The notes under the pieces are model-generated. The model was not told the origin of the DNA and ran no database searches. It saw only the letters and a program-made list of their open reading frames with translations. Source: Colwellia psychrerythraea (lineage in GTDB: Bacteria > Pseudomonadota > Gammaproteobacteria > Enterobacterales > Alteromonadaceae). From it: a DNA stretch of 64,000 bases. This document shows positions 12,001-18,600 of this stretch, in pieces; the stretch's first letter is position 1, and each line of letters begins with the position of its first letter. The translations under genes and the position numbers were made by a program. The stretch spans positions 62,001-126,000 of the forward strand of contig NZ_JQEC01000074.1 in NCBI RefSeq assembly GCF_000764185.1, given 5' to 3'.

Positions 12001-13453
12001 CCCATACATACATGAGTATGGAGATACCGATGGTGATGGATTAAGCGATTTATTTGAACTTGAAATAGGTACTGATCGGAATAATCCCGATACCGACGGT
12101 GATACATTGACCGATTATGAAGAATATAACTCGAATAAAACAGACCCTTTGATTGCCGATACTGATGGCGATGGCGTTAACGATGGTGAAGATCAGTATG
12201 ATGACTGGTTATATTTTATTAATGGTGAGTCGAGTAATAATTTTGGTCAGTCGGTAAGTGATGCTGGAGATGTAAATAATGATGGTTATGTCGATATAAT
12301 TGTCGGGGTTCCAGGGGATTCCACTACTGCCTATAAGTCTGGCCGTGCAACCATATTCTCTGGTGTTAATGGTAAGCCTCTTTATACTTTTTATGGTAAG
12401 GAACAATATGATGATTTTGGTTATTCAGTCAGTGGTGCAGGTGATATTAACAACGATGGATATGATGACGTAATTGTGGGTGCTCATGGTGCGTCTACCT
12501 CTGGAACGGCAACTATATTTTCAGGTGAAAATGGAGAAGTACTCTATACCCTGAATGGTGATACTTCTGGCAGCAAATTTGGTTTTTCTGTAAGCGGTGC
12601 TGGTGATGTTGATAAAGATGGCCATGACGACGTAATTGTTGGTGCTTACGCTAACGGTACTAATGGTTATAACTCAGGCAGTGCTACCATATTCTCTGGT
12701 GACAGTGGTGAGCCGATTTATACTCTTTATGGTGAGGTTACTTATGATTATTTTGGTAGGTCGGTAAGTGATGCTGGCGATGTGAATAAAGATGGTTATG
12801 CTGATGTAATTGTTGGAGTTTCTGGTGACGACTTTAATGGCTCTAATTCAGGACGAGCGACAATATTCTCTGGAGTTGATGGCGAGCCCCTTTATACCTT
12901 TTATGGTGAGGCTTCGGGTGATAGTTTTGGAGAGTCTGTGAGTGGTGCTGGCGATATTGATAATGATGGACATCCTGATGTGATTGTCGGGGCAATTAGT
13001 AACGATACAAATGGCTCTAATTCTGGCAGTGCGAGGATATTCTCTGGTGCTAATGGCGACATAATTAACACTTTCTATGGCGAGTCTTCTGGGGATAACT
13101 TTGGTAAGTCGGTTAGTGGTGCAGGAGATTTTAATAACGATGGCCATGCTGATGTAATTGTTGGTGCACCTAATACCACTAACTATAACTCAGGTACAGC
13201 GACGATATTTTCAGGTCTTAATGGTGATGTTATTTTACAAATTAATGGTCGCCAAAATAAAAATGGTTATTTAGGCACTTCAGTCAGTGGCTTAGGTGAT
13301 ATTAATGGTGATGGTTACGCAGAGATTATTGTGGGTTCTCATGGTGATGACATTAATGGCTATAAGTCTGGTCATGTTCGTGTGATTTCAGCAAATCAGG
13401 TACCTGGTGTTATACCTGAAATAGATGCTCCAGAAATCGAATTGCCTCAGTAG
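2..13453 (+). CDS. Giant multidomain exoprotein (Ig-like, TSP3, PPC, 21 FG-GAP blades), 5' end outside window
   Basis: The frame is open from base 2 with no start in the window, so the gene begins upstream; 4,483 residues are visible, ending at TAG 13451-13453. Seen in order: Ig-like domains (to ~560), a beta-rich propeller-like region (~600-1720), more Ig-like domains (~1750-2860), a second propeller-like region (~2870-4590), Ig/invasin-type domains (~4640-7200), an SbsA-type Ig domain with the only cysteines I noticed (~7210-7550), an Asp-rich TSP3 stretch (~7885-8200), a BIG2-like domain (~8215-8510), a pre-peptidase C-terminal domain beginning EQEPNNSLEEAQ (~8525-9030), and three TSP3 plus FG-GAP modules (~9035-13400). 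No enzymatic domain, LPXTG, PEP-CTERM or RTX nonapeptides were seen. Such proteins are normally secreted or surface-bound, calcium-stabilised adhesins or scaffolds; that role is inferred. The neighbouring foldase lipoproteins fit a product that needs help folding in the periplasm. Export signals would lie upstream of the window. Confidence 0.93.
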   Translation, partial: DERTDVLIKSFDKYGIETVEVSKNGGAFVLLEDPSRYSFTATIDDLSTNITIDARATDPNGNISPIDSVTLYPYDAEAGAPKVEIISPDNGDIFHENETVTFEVLLRNVVEAEFYLDIGGVEAEESTAIKISRSVDGPERQFITASIPEVNEDIVVLARIQRGSLKSFKFLSILNDQGIEEEAIINVKPAKQVLSGTQLHIQSMAPADMLDFDESSQISIFDPVGSPSSKNAAVGQYIMAEINALGAEVLIESALRDKSGNENITNHSVDKLHYFTDQQSVVYFQSAKNENIEFIETMAGFPSDSELLMGINRLDGGYRIATASKTLFDENKGQLIKLIYTGTGIVAQVNVNGQHRLDFYALENTNFKAAQSQLIFGDIIDASGNTIWIKYGEQIGATSVTDNGFVPVAGRSLKEPLLAAHTTGNNLLVLTESGLYQYNIDLENVPQVHQAFYVALPDQLGFSSQGNQLLVWNETELSRYQLLDGGSLLTPANNTTIFNGQVITTRLDGNLTWLKVDTEKELQWQAYSGNELVGLLPEDKMRGDRLFVAKRGYQLLTGNSANNSSDQILYREINMAQNPLAIPSISTDVSHSVFGINISVNVANAPIGASNVTFVGGNDQKLPAQSQWNTGTLQWFIAYSDLSETTTIAVNVLTHAGVLTDNVVINAVNNSILPTVIPADSVNVTENALIPVIVNYLTSAKINEHFVGTHNAQLTLSPLTSTAYQWLSLEDFDNKAFNIQINNGQQQDVQLNLVSNAAEQANVILLSPDNNQRFDEGEFAKVEYSSSSLDSDIYRFTQISLFDFNRNLVATVLSSQENGNLDLRLPSVEQLDTFYINVRSYYGEQFRYSEREIGIRISPKLQVPMPEISGITSQVFAGSNASYQLLNEANDQYQTRIEVFDEQQQLISSDVSMVSFIVPETTNMISVVATISDNYGNKREIAHDIAVVSAIEAVLVTNNEPFDLMLPDVGNAWFVRDRSIFDDKGSLQVTLDSKISAISRLTDRLLVALEDSSLVIIDPIENFQVVGTYETDAVITDIAVLNTQIMAIGNNEIYAFTATGNAIETAELKTSSVVGNSSNLRNYEDDEFVLDISATGQLFTVLRSDSLLTFTTDFISDESLIQSIPNAITMVTHLNTTFVSAENGALYTINQNAGLSVVELNINIDKIIRYGHYLIALADGRNISPAVHFINVNNPNYPELVASYGLALPESTLSAKIYNGNVYIGDNSHVIIDLQKPSYDPTVIYSSENARGFAQDISISDGVISVAAEQLGAQLLQYKNGLWQANNYPAQAYMIASHVTEIDGDAIYLAQHDRRVVEVLNRYSVASEQLAGKVVFDNIVAEHLATTPTMLVATNGNQIHLSAKGDIALQGRVDLPVGENIVSLITHGETIFVSTDNRRLYRVIAGDLPLNSFEVSIKSLIDGGSDIIENLITSGDYLFFQVGNSLHKFDLNNFTDTSLELTDSLGLSAMVYGNGHVWFADKSSSTVRVRPVDVATWSIIDDFTYELSHQVTAMAIDNGLLAIAKGNFGIEILDLGRFDSANTALLLPGASQVFTQGQTLLLSLMDTTNVSAVNYFINGDLVTGTDAAPFALDLLVPANLRNGQPFYISAEIETINGEVLALNNREVLLQGENLPANGFDVILVEPQQNGVSYVPKPLEIRAEVRNSTQPIYQVEYYEADSADGPFKIIGKHFGPEYVIYREYGVADSGTYIKLRAIDIFGNFTESSPVPFTRVEDNNQPQSSVFNIDGPQVIVNGTATNDIFDNHDFSLSMQVSDPESGIESAILRRNGIIVAATFEDGSLSFKETTAQIDDVLSYELTMRDNAGNSNVVSETYTIVEDVAPEITSFTVTNAPIFEQGLFTVNYEVTDQVAIERIELLWNGFTTTVNANSVKKLSKQLDLRDTRAERIGAEISQPLILRVIDDIGQVTEQEIIITLQPNQKPDASKLLVDYQANGIYGNNMAIRVDGLNVANDDRENLRLDIIAISGTSERIVSTESVGSDDFAQLTQRLPSADTPNDEYNFKVRITDYLGQVSETGVMTVSLTSLPNEIRFFKEANQVNYNPTVVNVDDSPIYQIEVIDQANRRVANQDITWRLVSVATGGDPVNIILSSSTSDINGLVSLDFNTAQMAGIYNLRAELSAKTNILIERRIRIDAGETSELRFDTIQDVKAGDIFTINVSARDEGGNIVTGDSVTSFSVALPYQGFNFGFANNVRVTPLNMGGEMAIVTLTNGQVNFPVSSITESGAYFANITVIENSGIDVTYIPNSNAAVLKTDKLAFNVISADPFLIRLEEKSRTNHQFGESSRLEAGEEVTVTATLLDRFYNRVFTLNPSSNAQDADLALSLTVTGDATLNVDTLSLAQGYSEFTVSNEIVETIQVNVELTNGANSDLALDTLQTFVPLELSFEKRKPAIISEEFISGINTNVMPLTLHYSEVVNDLDASLANISLNGVAVNGIFELFTVMNATTNSEATQLVFTPEAIFELGHCYDIDTTNSSLRGVAANDAVLEQTLNACAPQSLMSVPQKLYLLEGETTTVSILLDNQIDGIFGQAVVARVESQAPLKLVDPQSFVINGAQFDITLPVHTGTGLTDGQQVMVELYLQNDSTERDINTGNRLLLTVLQANGDFDGDGIPNGVEFTLTGYDPTQIDSDGDGINDGDEDIDADGLSNAQEIQANTKLDNSDSDNDGINDFDEVIIHQSNPNLVDSDSDGISDFIEVISESDPTNSLEAFVDPFYITAMQVTPLNITRDLAVDSSSIQLAVTVTFEYQGRVETVDITQQSDLLSFISADEQIATVNATGLISLITSGNTEVTVTFIENPLLTDTVNLVLSLTQVEPFIMEQEPNNSLEEAQNIDFNFNLLYSPDIGDAYTNTSTVIPHVSISGTGDYSHDYYKFTVTAVNSLVIFDVDNGLTGESALHSSVTLYNQSGEYIASSDPYSVIEHGQGGSSSNRDAFLAYTFANPGKYVLKVSQFEFEGEGFEGGEFGNGSPLPDYSSYMLHISLENGGLDDTDGDGLSDDWELEVGLDKDDPTDALLDNDADGLNNVNEYKYGTHPFLADTDSDGLSDYFEINTSQTNPVLADTDGDTLSDFDEYYTLNTDPLIADTDNDGLDDGIDKENDWLFFFNGESILGNFGTSVSSAGDVDGDGVLDVIVGAPYANDYKGGAYVYSGANGQLIYTFSGEASNDSFGWSVSDAGDVNNDGHADVIVGAYGNDTNGNRSGNATIFSGATGELLYSFFGEAEGDQFGYSVSGAGDVNKDGHADVIVGAIDSDKNGSSSGSATIFSGENGEPLYTFYGEFAYDNFGTSVSAAGDINNDGHTDVIVGATGNDTNGDSSGSATIFSGASGETIYTFYGDASGDRLGNSVSAAGDVNKDGHVDVIVGAKYSDINANGSGSAIIFSGANGDKIYTLSGNFEYEFFGVSVSAAGDVNNDGHADVIVGNLAQGNDSLPSARIYSGADASILSTIYGKNSYEVVSGLGDIDGDGYPEVIVGGYNYASIISVHSDWDGDGLVFLDDPHPYVHEFADSDDDGLSDLFELEIGTNWNKADSDGDTLNDFDEYYTLNTHHLYADTDGDGVNDGIDTVDDWLYFYHSSDYGGGFGNSVSDAGDVDKDGYADYIVGAYYGDNNGDNSGSATIFSGANGKVIYTFNGEAADDYFGYSVSGAGDVNGDGYADVIVGAYQNDSGGNNSGSATIFSGASGKPLHTFYGEAANDYFGYSVSGAGDVNGDGFADVIVGAYQNDTAGSNSGSATIYSGDDGEVIYTIKGESSYDYFGYSVSDAGDVNQDGFADVIVGAYGDDNNGSSSGSATIISGANGERLYIFNGESANYEFGRSVSSAGDVNKDGSSDVVVGAYKNRSNGSNSGRATIFSGASGELLYNFHGDESSYLGYSVSGAGDINNDGYSDVMIGATYDSTNEYQAGSVLIISGFDGSTLTTIFGQSRQGSLGVSVSPLGDIDDDGYPEVIISTKRNGVRIVSANGDWDGDGLVLSADPHPYIHEYGDTDGDGLSDLFELEIGTDRNNPDTDGDTLTDYEEYNSNKTDPLIADTDGDGVNDGEDQYDDWLYFINGESSNNFGQSVSDAGDVNNDGYVDIIVGVPGDSTTAYKSGRATIFSGVNGKPLYTFYGKEQYDDFGYSVSGAGDINNDGYDDVIVGAHGASTSGTATIFSGENGEVLYTLNGDTSGSKFGFSVSGAGDVDKDGHDDVIVGAYANGTNGYNSGSATIFSGDSGEPIYTLYGEVTYDYFGRSVSDAGDVNKDGYADVIVGVSGDDFNGSNSGRATIFSGVDGEPLYTFYGEASGDSFGESVSGAGDIDNDGHPDVIVGAISNDTNGSNSGSARIFSGANGDIINTFYGESSGDNFGKSVSGAGDFNNDGHADVIVGAPNTTNYNSGTATIFSGLNGDVILQINGRQNKNGYLGTSVSGLGDINGDGYAEIIVGSHGDDINGYKSGHVRVISANQVPGVIPEIDAPEIELPQ
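9035..10528 (+). repeat. TSP3 + seven FG-GAP blades, module 1
   Basis: This part of the giant gene encodes an Asp-rich TSP3 linker (~9035-9365, repeats such as DTDGDGLSD) followed by seven FG-GAP repeats of about 58 residues starting at 9410. Each blade reads FG-x-SVS-x-AGDVNxDGxxDVIVGA...SGSATIFSG, with a DxNxDG calcium loop. Blade 7 is degenerate (VVSGLGDIDGDGYPEVIVGG). Seven blades is the number that closes an integrin-alpha-type beta-propeller. Confidence 0.9.
10529..11959 (+). repeat. TSP3 + seven FG-GAP blades, module 2
   Basis: The module opens with DWDGDGLVFLDDPHPYVHEF and a TSP3 linker (to ~10770), then has seven FG-GAP blades from 10814 to about 11955. Blades 2 and 3 (from about 10988 and 11161) are almost identical at DNA level, including a shared AYQND segment, which points to recent tandem duplication. 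The last blade ends in RIVSAN, as in module 3. Confidence 0.9.
11960..13399 (+). repeat. TSP3 + seven FG-GAP blades, module 3
   Basis: The module opens with DWDGDGLVLSADPHPYIHEY, nearly the same as module 2, then a TSP3 linker to about 12200 and seven FG-GAP blades from 12242. After the last blade (ending RVISAN) the protein finishes in a short acidic, proline-containing tail with no recognised anchor. Confidence 0.9.
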
Positions 13454-13482
13454 TAGTTGTTGGCATTGATGTTTTAATGATA

Positions 13483-13512
13483 ACATTAAGAACTTATGTA
13501 AGTCCTTAATGT
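13483..13512 (+). terminator. Stem-loop after the giant gene
   Basis: Arms ACATTAAGAACTT and AAGTCCTTAATGT pair at 12 of 13 positions around an ATGT loop. An AT-rich stretch follows but there is no long T-run, so termination is plausible rather than certain. It lies 30 bases after the giant gene's stop. Confidence 0.5.
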
Positions 13513-13551
13513 GTAATAATTTTATATAGTTGTAGCAATAGGTAAATAATA

Positions 13552-14328
13552 ATGAAACTAGTTAATGTTGCGGTAATAATAGCCTGTGCCTCTCTTGGCG
13601 CTTGCGATATGTTATCTAGCAAAGATCTTAACAAGGAAAAGTTTGAGGCATATTTAACACTTAAACGTATTCCTTTAAATGATGAAGCGCGCTATGAGCG
13701 CATGAAAAAAGAATACAATCAACGTGCGGCATTAGTTAGCGCAATTGATAGCACTAAAAAGCTCAAACCTCTGACAATAAATGCTGAAGTTGAGCAATTT
13801 CGTAAGCAATTAGTCATCAGCCGTTATTTTGAACAATATTTGAATGATGCGGTAACGGATCAGGGCCTTCAGAATTTTTATAATCAAAATATTGAAAATT
13901 ACAAAAGCCGTAAAATACATGCTGCACACATTCTGTTTCGTGTGAACCCCAAAATGGGTGAAGTAGAAAGACAGGCGTTATTAACTTCTGCTCAGGACAC
14001 ATATAGTAAAATAACGAGTGGCAACGATTTTTCAAAATTGGCTAAATCTCAATCAGACGACAAAGTTTCTGGCACAAAAGGAGGCGATTTAGGTTGGATT
14101 AAACAAGGCGCAGTATCTGCCGAGTTTTCACAAAAAGTATTCAATCTAAAAGCGGGCGAAGTTTCAGCACCCTTTTTAACTGCTTATGGCTATCACATAG
14201 TTAAAGTAATTGAAGAGCCACAAGAAATCACTAAGTCATTTGAAAGTGTAAAAGGTGATATTCGTTATCAGCTGCGTAACCAAAGTAAACAAGCTGAAAT
14301 GGCAAGATTGATAAAATCGGCTGAATAG
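13552..14328 (+). CDS. Parvulin-type peptidyl-prolyl isomerase lipoprotein
   Basis: The 258-residue product has a lipoprotein signal with lipobox LGAC (Cys18). Asp at +2 is the residue that keeps E. coli lipoproteins in the inner membrane; whether that rule applies here is inferred. A SurA/PrsA-like helical part (~20-115) is followed by a complete PpiC/rotamase domain (~118-220), with the typical AHILF start, the GGDLGW core and the GYHIVKV end. Parvulins catalyse cis-trans isomerisation of prolyl bonds and help exported proteins fold. The gene begins 98 bases after the giant exoprotein gene on the same strand, which suggests a dedicated foldase. The ATG at 13552 fits the signal peptide. The family is secure; the client is inferred. 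Confidence 0.9.
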   Translation: MKLVNVAVIIACASLGACDMLSSKDLNKEKFEAYLTLKRIPLNDEARYERMKKEYNQRAALVSAIDSTKKLKPLTINAEVEQFRKQLVISRYFEQYLNDAVTDQGLQNFYNQNIENYKSRKIHAAHILFRVNPKMGEVERQALLTSAQDTYSKITSGNDFSKLAKSQSDDKVSGTKGGDLGWIKQGAVSAEFSQKVFNLKAGEVSAPFLTAYGYHIVKVIEEPQEITKSFESVKGDIRYQLRNQSKQAEMARLIKSAE

Positions 14329-14674
14329 CCTGAAGATAAAACCGAGGTCGTGCTTGAGTATTAAAGTGAATCTACTAACTACTTTAAGCCATGGCTGAGG
14401 TTATTCCGAATTAAACTCATACTTTTAGTATGCAAGGAGTCTCATTGCGACTCCTTAGAATTTATACACCAGTTTCATTAATTGAGTGATCAATTTTATA
14501 CCTAGGGAAGTTGGCCAAGGACACGGCATTTATTTAATAATTAGTTGTTTTGATTATTAAATAAATTACAAAGCATTGGCAGTTTTAACTAGTAAATAAA
14601 GTCACATAGTTAGCGATAATGGTATTACTTTTAAAATAGCAAATACTGTAAAATAATAAAAAAGGCTTACTATT
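14329..14674. other. 346-bp gap with hairpins
   Basis: No gene is visible. An 8-bp perfect hairpin (AAGGAGTC/GACTCCTT, 14434-14456) is preceded by a small CATAC/GTATG hairpin. Further on, a 14-bp perfect AT-only inverted repeat with an 11-base loop lies at 14528-14566. None carries a clear T-run. They could end transcription of the parvulin gene or regulate the next gene. Confidence 0.5.
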
Positions 14675-15544
14675 GTGAACGCATTATCTCAATCTATTAC
14701 TATATTGCTTGGTAGCATTCTATTGCTGAGCAGTTGCAATCATGCGGAAGAAAAAAAGCATGATTTACCCGTTGAACATAGCGCAATTTTGGCTCAAGTT
14801 AATAATGAAGTAATTACCGATGAAGATGTGCAATTTTTTATAAATAAAACCTTTGGCAGCAACTCTGTGGCCATCAGAAATCAACAAATAAAGAAAAACA
14901 TATTAGCAAGCCTAGTCGCTTCAAAAGCAATGAAAATTGCCATGCAAGGCGAGTTATCTCAAGATAAAATTAATGATATTAAAATAAAAACGCAACACTA
15001 CGAAGAAGAGTTATTCATTAAAGAATACCTTGAGCAATACGCCATTCCTGAGCCTGTAACTTCCTCAATGATCAGTAGTTATTATCAAGAACACTTAGAG
15101 CAATTTGGTCAAGTGAAAGTGAAAACAGTAGAAATATTACAACGTAAATCAAAGCTCAACGAAAATGAACGAGATGCCATTTTAACAAGCCTAGCAACAA
15201 TTAATGCAACAGATAATTGGCAATACTTTGCTGAAAACAAAGGTAAACACTTACGTTTAAGCTATGTAAAAACAAAGTTTTCTCCAGGGCTCTTTGATAA
15301 AGAAGTTGCTGAAGTTATTGAAACACTCAATAAGGATGAAAACTCTAAAATAATTTTTGTGCAAGGCCAGCCCTACATCATCAGAGTAATAGCGATACAA
15401 ACCTTGCCCGCTAAATCTTTATCCTCCGTTAGCACAGCTATCCGTAAAAAATTGGCAGCACTGCAATTGAAAAAAGCGGTTAAAGAAAGCTCGAAGCAGG
15501 TATTGCAACAAGTAAATGTTGTTTACATGGAGTCAAACGGATAA
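14675..15544 (+). CDS. SurA/PpiC-like lipoprotein lacking a recognisable parvulin core
   Basis: The 289-residue product starts at GTG and has a lipoprotein signal with lipobox LSSC (Cys21). The segment after the signal (AQVNNEVITDEDVQFFINK) resembles the start of SurA/PpiC chaperone domains, and the helical region to ~150 matches their layout. Where a parvulin domain should start, the sequence is VKVKTVEILQRKSK rather than AHILF, and the GGDLGW motif is absent. The second half may therefore be a degenerate rotamase fold acting as a chaperone only. It is the second foldase-like lipoprotein after the giant exoprotein gene. An A-rich AAAGG element stands about 11 bases before the GTG. Export and lipidation are well supported; the chaperone role is inferred. 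Confidence 0.75.
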   Translation: MNALSQSITILLGSILLLSSCNHAEEKKHDLPVEHSAILAQVNNEVITDEDVQFFINKTFGSNSVAIRNQQIKKNILASLVASKAMKIAMQGELSQDKINDIKIKTQHYEEELFIKEYLEQYAIPEPVTSSMISSYYQEHLEQFGQVKVKTVEILQRKSKLNENERDAILTSLATINATDNWQYFAENKGKHLRLSYVKTKFSPGLFDKEVAEVIETLNKDENSKIIFVQGQPYIIRVIAIQTLPAKSLSSVSTAIRKKLAALQLKKAVKESSKQVLQQVNVVYMESNG

Positions 15545-15656
15545 TGAAAAATATAAGAGTAGCCATTAAAAAGATATTTATTGTTCAACTTTCAAAAATC
15601 AGTAGTTTTCTCATGAGTAAAATTGCTCATTGTTATTATGGGTTATAGGCTAGGTT

Positions 15657-18600
15657 ATGATTACACTACAAAAGGTTATGCTATTTTTATTGGTTTTTTT
15701 TACTTGTTTAGCAAGTGTTGCCGAAGAAGTTACTCCAGTTAATGAAGCCATTATTGGTGATCTTGATAATGACGGCGATGTCGATTTTACTGATTTGCGT
15801 ACTATGAGCTTGATGATAAGAAGGGGAGAGGTCCTCCCTCCCTCTTATGATTTGAATCAAGATGGAGTTATTGACTCCCGTGATGCAAGGGAACTGAGGT
15901 TTCTATGTAGTTATCTGTATTGTAAAGCTGCTCCCGCTGCGAGCTTATTTTATCCTGGTTATGCAGAAAATCGCCCGCTACTAAATACAGAAGCCTTTAT
16001 TGTCAAGCTGACTCCGCTAATAGATAGAATTGATCTGGTTGAGTTTAACCTTAATAACACAAGCTGGCATCAGGGCAGTTTTATTGAAGGCAGCTATCAA
16101 CATAATTTTGGTTTGCTCAGTATTGGTACACATGAATTGCAAATTAGAGTTAATGGTTCTAACCACTATAAGTCGAGTGATGGCTCTCCTATATTTATAA
16201 TTAATGTTGAATCACCAGAAGATTACCCCGATACAGTAAAGCCACAAATACAATTAAATAACACAGGACCGATTGAAGTTGAAGACAGCTTCTATATCGT
16301 ATCAGGGGTAGCTGAAGATCCAGTTCAGCCATATTCCGGCATAAAATCGATAATCATTGAGTCTGACCGATATCCTGAAGCCCAGTTTACCGGCAGTTTT
16401 GATAGCAGTAATGGTGCTTTTGCTATTGAAGTCCCGTTAAAAGCCTTAGCAAATGCCATCAAGGTAACTGCTCAAGATAATTCTGGTAACGAAGCTTATG
16501 TTGAGCTAGTTATTAATAGAGATCCAGCACCTTCTTTAATGAACATATTGCCAAATAATGGCAGTGTCACTACTAACAGTAATACCACCATTAGTGGTGA
16601 AATTTTTTCTATTCTCCCAGTGAATGAACTGACATTCTGGATGGATGAATGGCAACTCACACCAACAACAACTGATACACCCAATGTTTATGCATTCTCA
16701 ATTCCTGGGGTAGCACTAGAACATGGCTTGAATACTTTTAACCTAACGGTAAAGAGTTCTAGCAATAAGCAAGACCAATTTGTACTTAATATTCACTATA
16801 CCGTGGAAAATGCAGATGAAATTGCAGCACCTACAATTACCCTCAACAGTCCTAGTGACGGAGCATTGCTCAATCAAGAAAGCTTTCGCGTGTCGGCATT
16901 TATACAAAGCAGTGCAGGGCCATTAACAGTAATGTTTAATGGTAATGTTGTTGTTGAAGCGACGAGTGGAAAAACACAGTATAACTTAAACGAATTAGTG
17001 AGCTTTAATGATATAGAGAGTGTCATTGCCGCCACTATTGTTGCTACTGACAGTTTGAACAAGTCCTCAACTCAAAATATCACTTATTATCGAGACATTT
17101 CTGAACCAATAATTACCTTAGAGTCACCATTATCTCTTTCAGAAACAAACTTGATTAGTGGCTCGCCTTATCTAATGAAAGGCACTATAAGTGATGATAA
17201 CTTGGCGAGTGTTTTATTTAATAATGAGCCAGTCACCTTACAACCAACAGGTATTGATAATACTTACGCTTTTTCAGTGTCAATCCCAGTAGCAAGTCAA
17301 ACAACTTTACCGGTAACAATATCTGCCTATGATCAAAGTGGTAACCATCGAAGGGTAGAATACCTTTTACATAATAATGAAACGGCATCTTTAGTGCCGT
17401 TAATGCCAGCGCAGGATACTGCGTATATCACTAAAGGTGATCCTATTTCGGTGCAGGTAGTCGCTCGAATGGATGGCATCTTAGGAAACGAAACTGCGAG
17501 CATTCAATTTTTATCAGATAATAACTTGAGTACTCCGGTCAATATGGATATTAGCGGTACTTTAGCAAGTGGCACTATAAGGTTACCAGCCATAGCTGCA
17601 CAGATGAAAATAATTATCTCCCTTCACGGCCAAAATGGCGAACTTATCACTCAAAGTGAAATAGATGTGAACGTAACATCCTTCATTGATGTTGCTGTTG
17701 AGGTTGTGCGGGTAGAGCCTATTAACAACAGTGACTTCATTGAGCCAAATGCGCCGATAGAAATTTATTTTAATAAAGAAATAGATTTAAGTTTATTGTC
17801 GGTGCAGGTGCTCGAAACTTTACACGGAAAAACTTATATTAATGAAGATGACTTGGGCACTGACTACCTTAGCTCAGAAGGCTACAAGTTAGTTGATATT
17901 CATCGCAATAATATGCTTGTACCGGGAGAAACTGAGCTTAACCCTGGGAGCACAGGTGTTGCCTTTTATGCAAATAAAATGTTTGGTTTTAATGCCGAGG
18001 TTTATGTTGATGTGATATATGACGGAAATGAAGTATCACGTTCATTTTTTTCAGTAAGAGAATTACCAACTTTAATTAATGGCGCTGTAGCGGATCAATT
18101 TGGACAACCGTTAGCAGGGGTTGAGGTTGAAATACCTGAATTGAACCGTAAAACAAAGACCGATGGTGACGGCGGTTTTGCCTTTGGTTATCAAGAAACA
18201 GGTGAGCAGGTAATTCCGAGCGGACAGTATACCTTAGCAATAAATCAAAACTTCACTACGCCTAATCTAGGCATGATAAATACTCAAATAAGTGTACAGA
18301 GAAACTATGGTAACAATTTAGAAAGGCTCACATTACAAGAATTAGACCGTAATATTGCATTTCAAAGTATAAGCAGTGGTCAAGTTAATAACCTTGTTGG
18401 TGGCGACTTAATACTTGATCTTACTCAAGCTAAAGTTCTTTTTGATAAAGGACGAACAGATGGTGCAGCCCATTTGCAGTTCCTGCCATTTGAACATATT
18501 GGTGTAAGAATGTGGCCAGGTGCAGTACCTTTATGGATATACTCAAGCCAACCTAAAGGCGTTACGGTTGAAGGTGATATTAGCTTAACGTTAAGTATTC

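Noticed and set aside
9591..13147. Several 60-99-codon frames on both strands inside the FG-GAP region (for example 12848-13147 minus)
   Set aside because: They recur with the blade period and mirror the repeats of the giant gene, so they are shadows and not genes.
9410..13399. Regular ~174-bp periodicity that might suggest a satellite or CRISPR-like array
   Set aside because: The repeats keep one open frame and encode FG-GAP blades; there are no short identical repeats with unique spacers.
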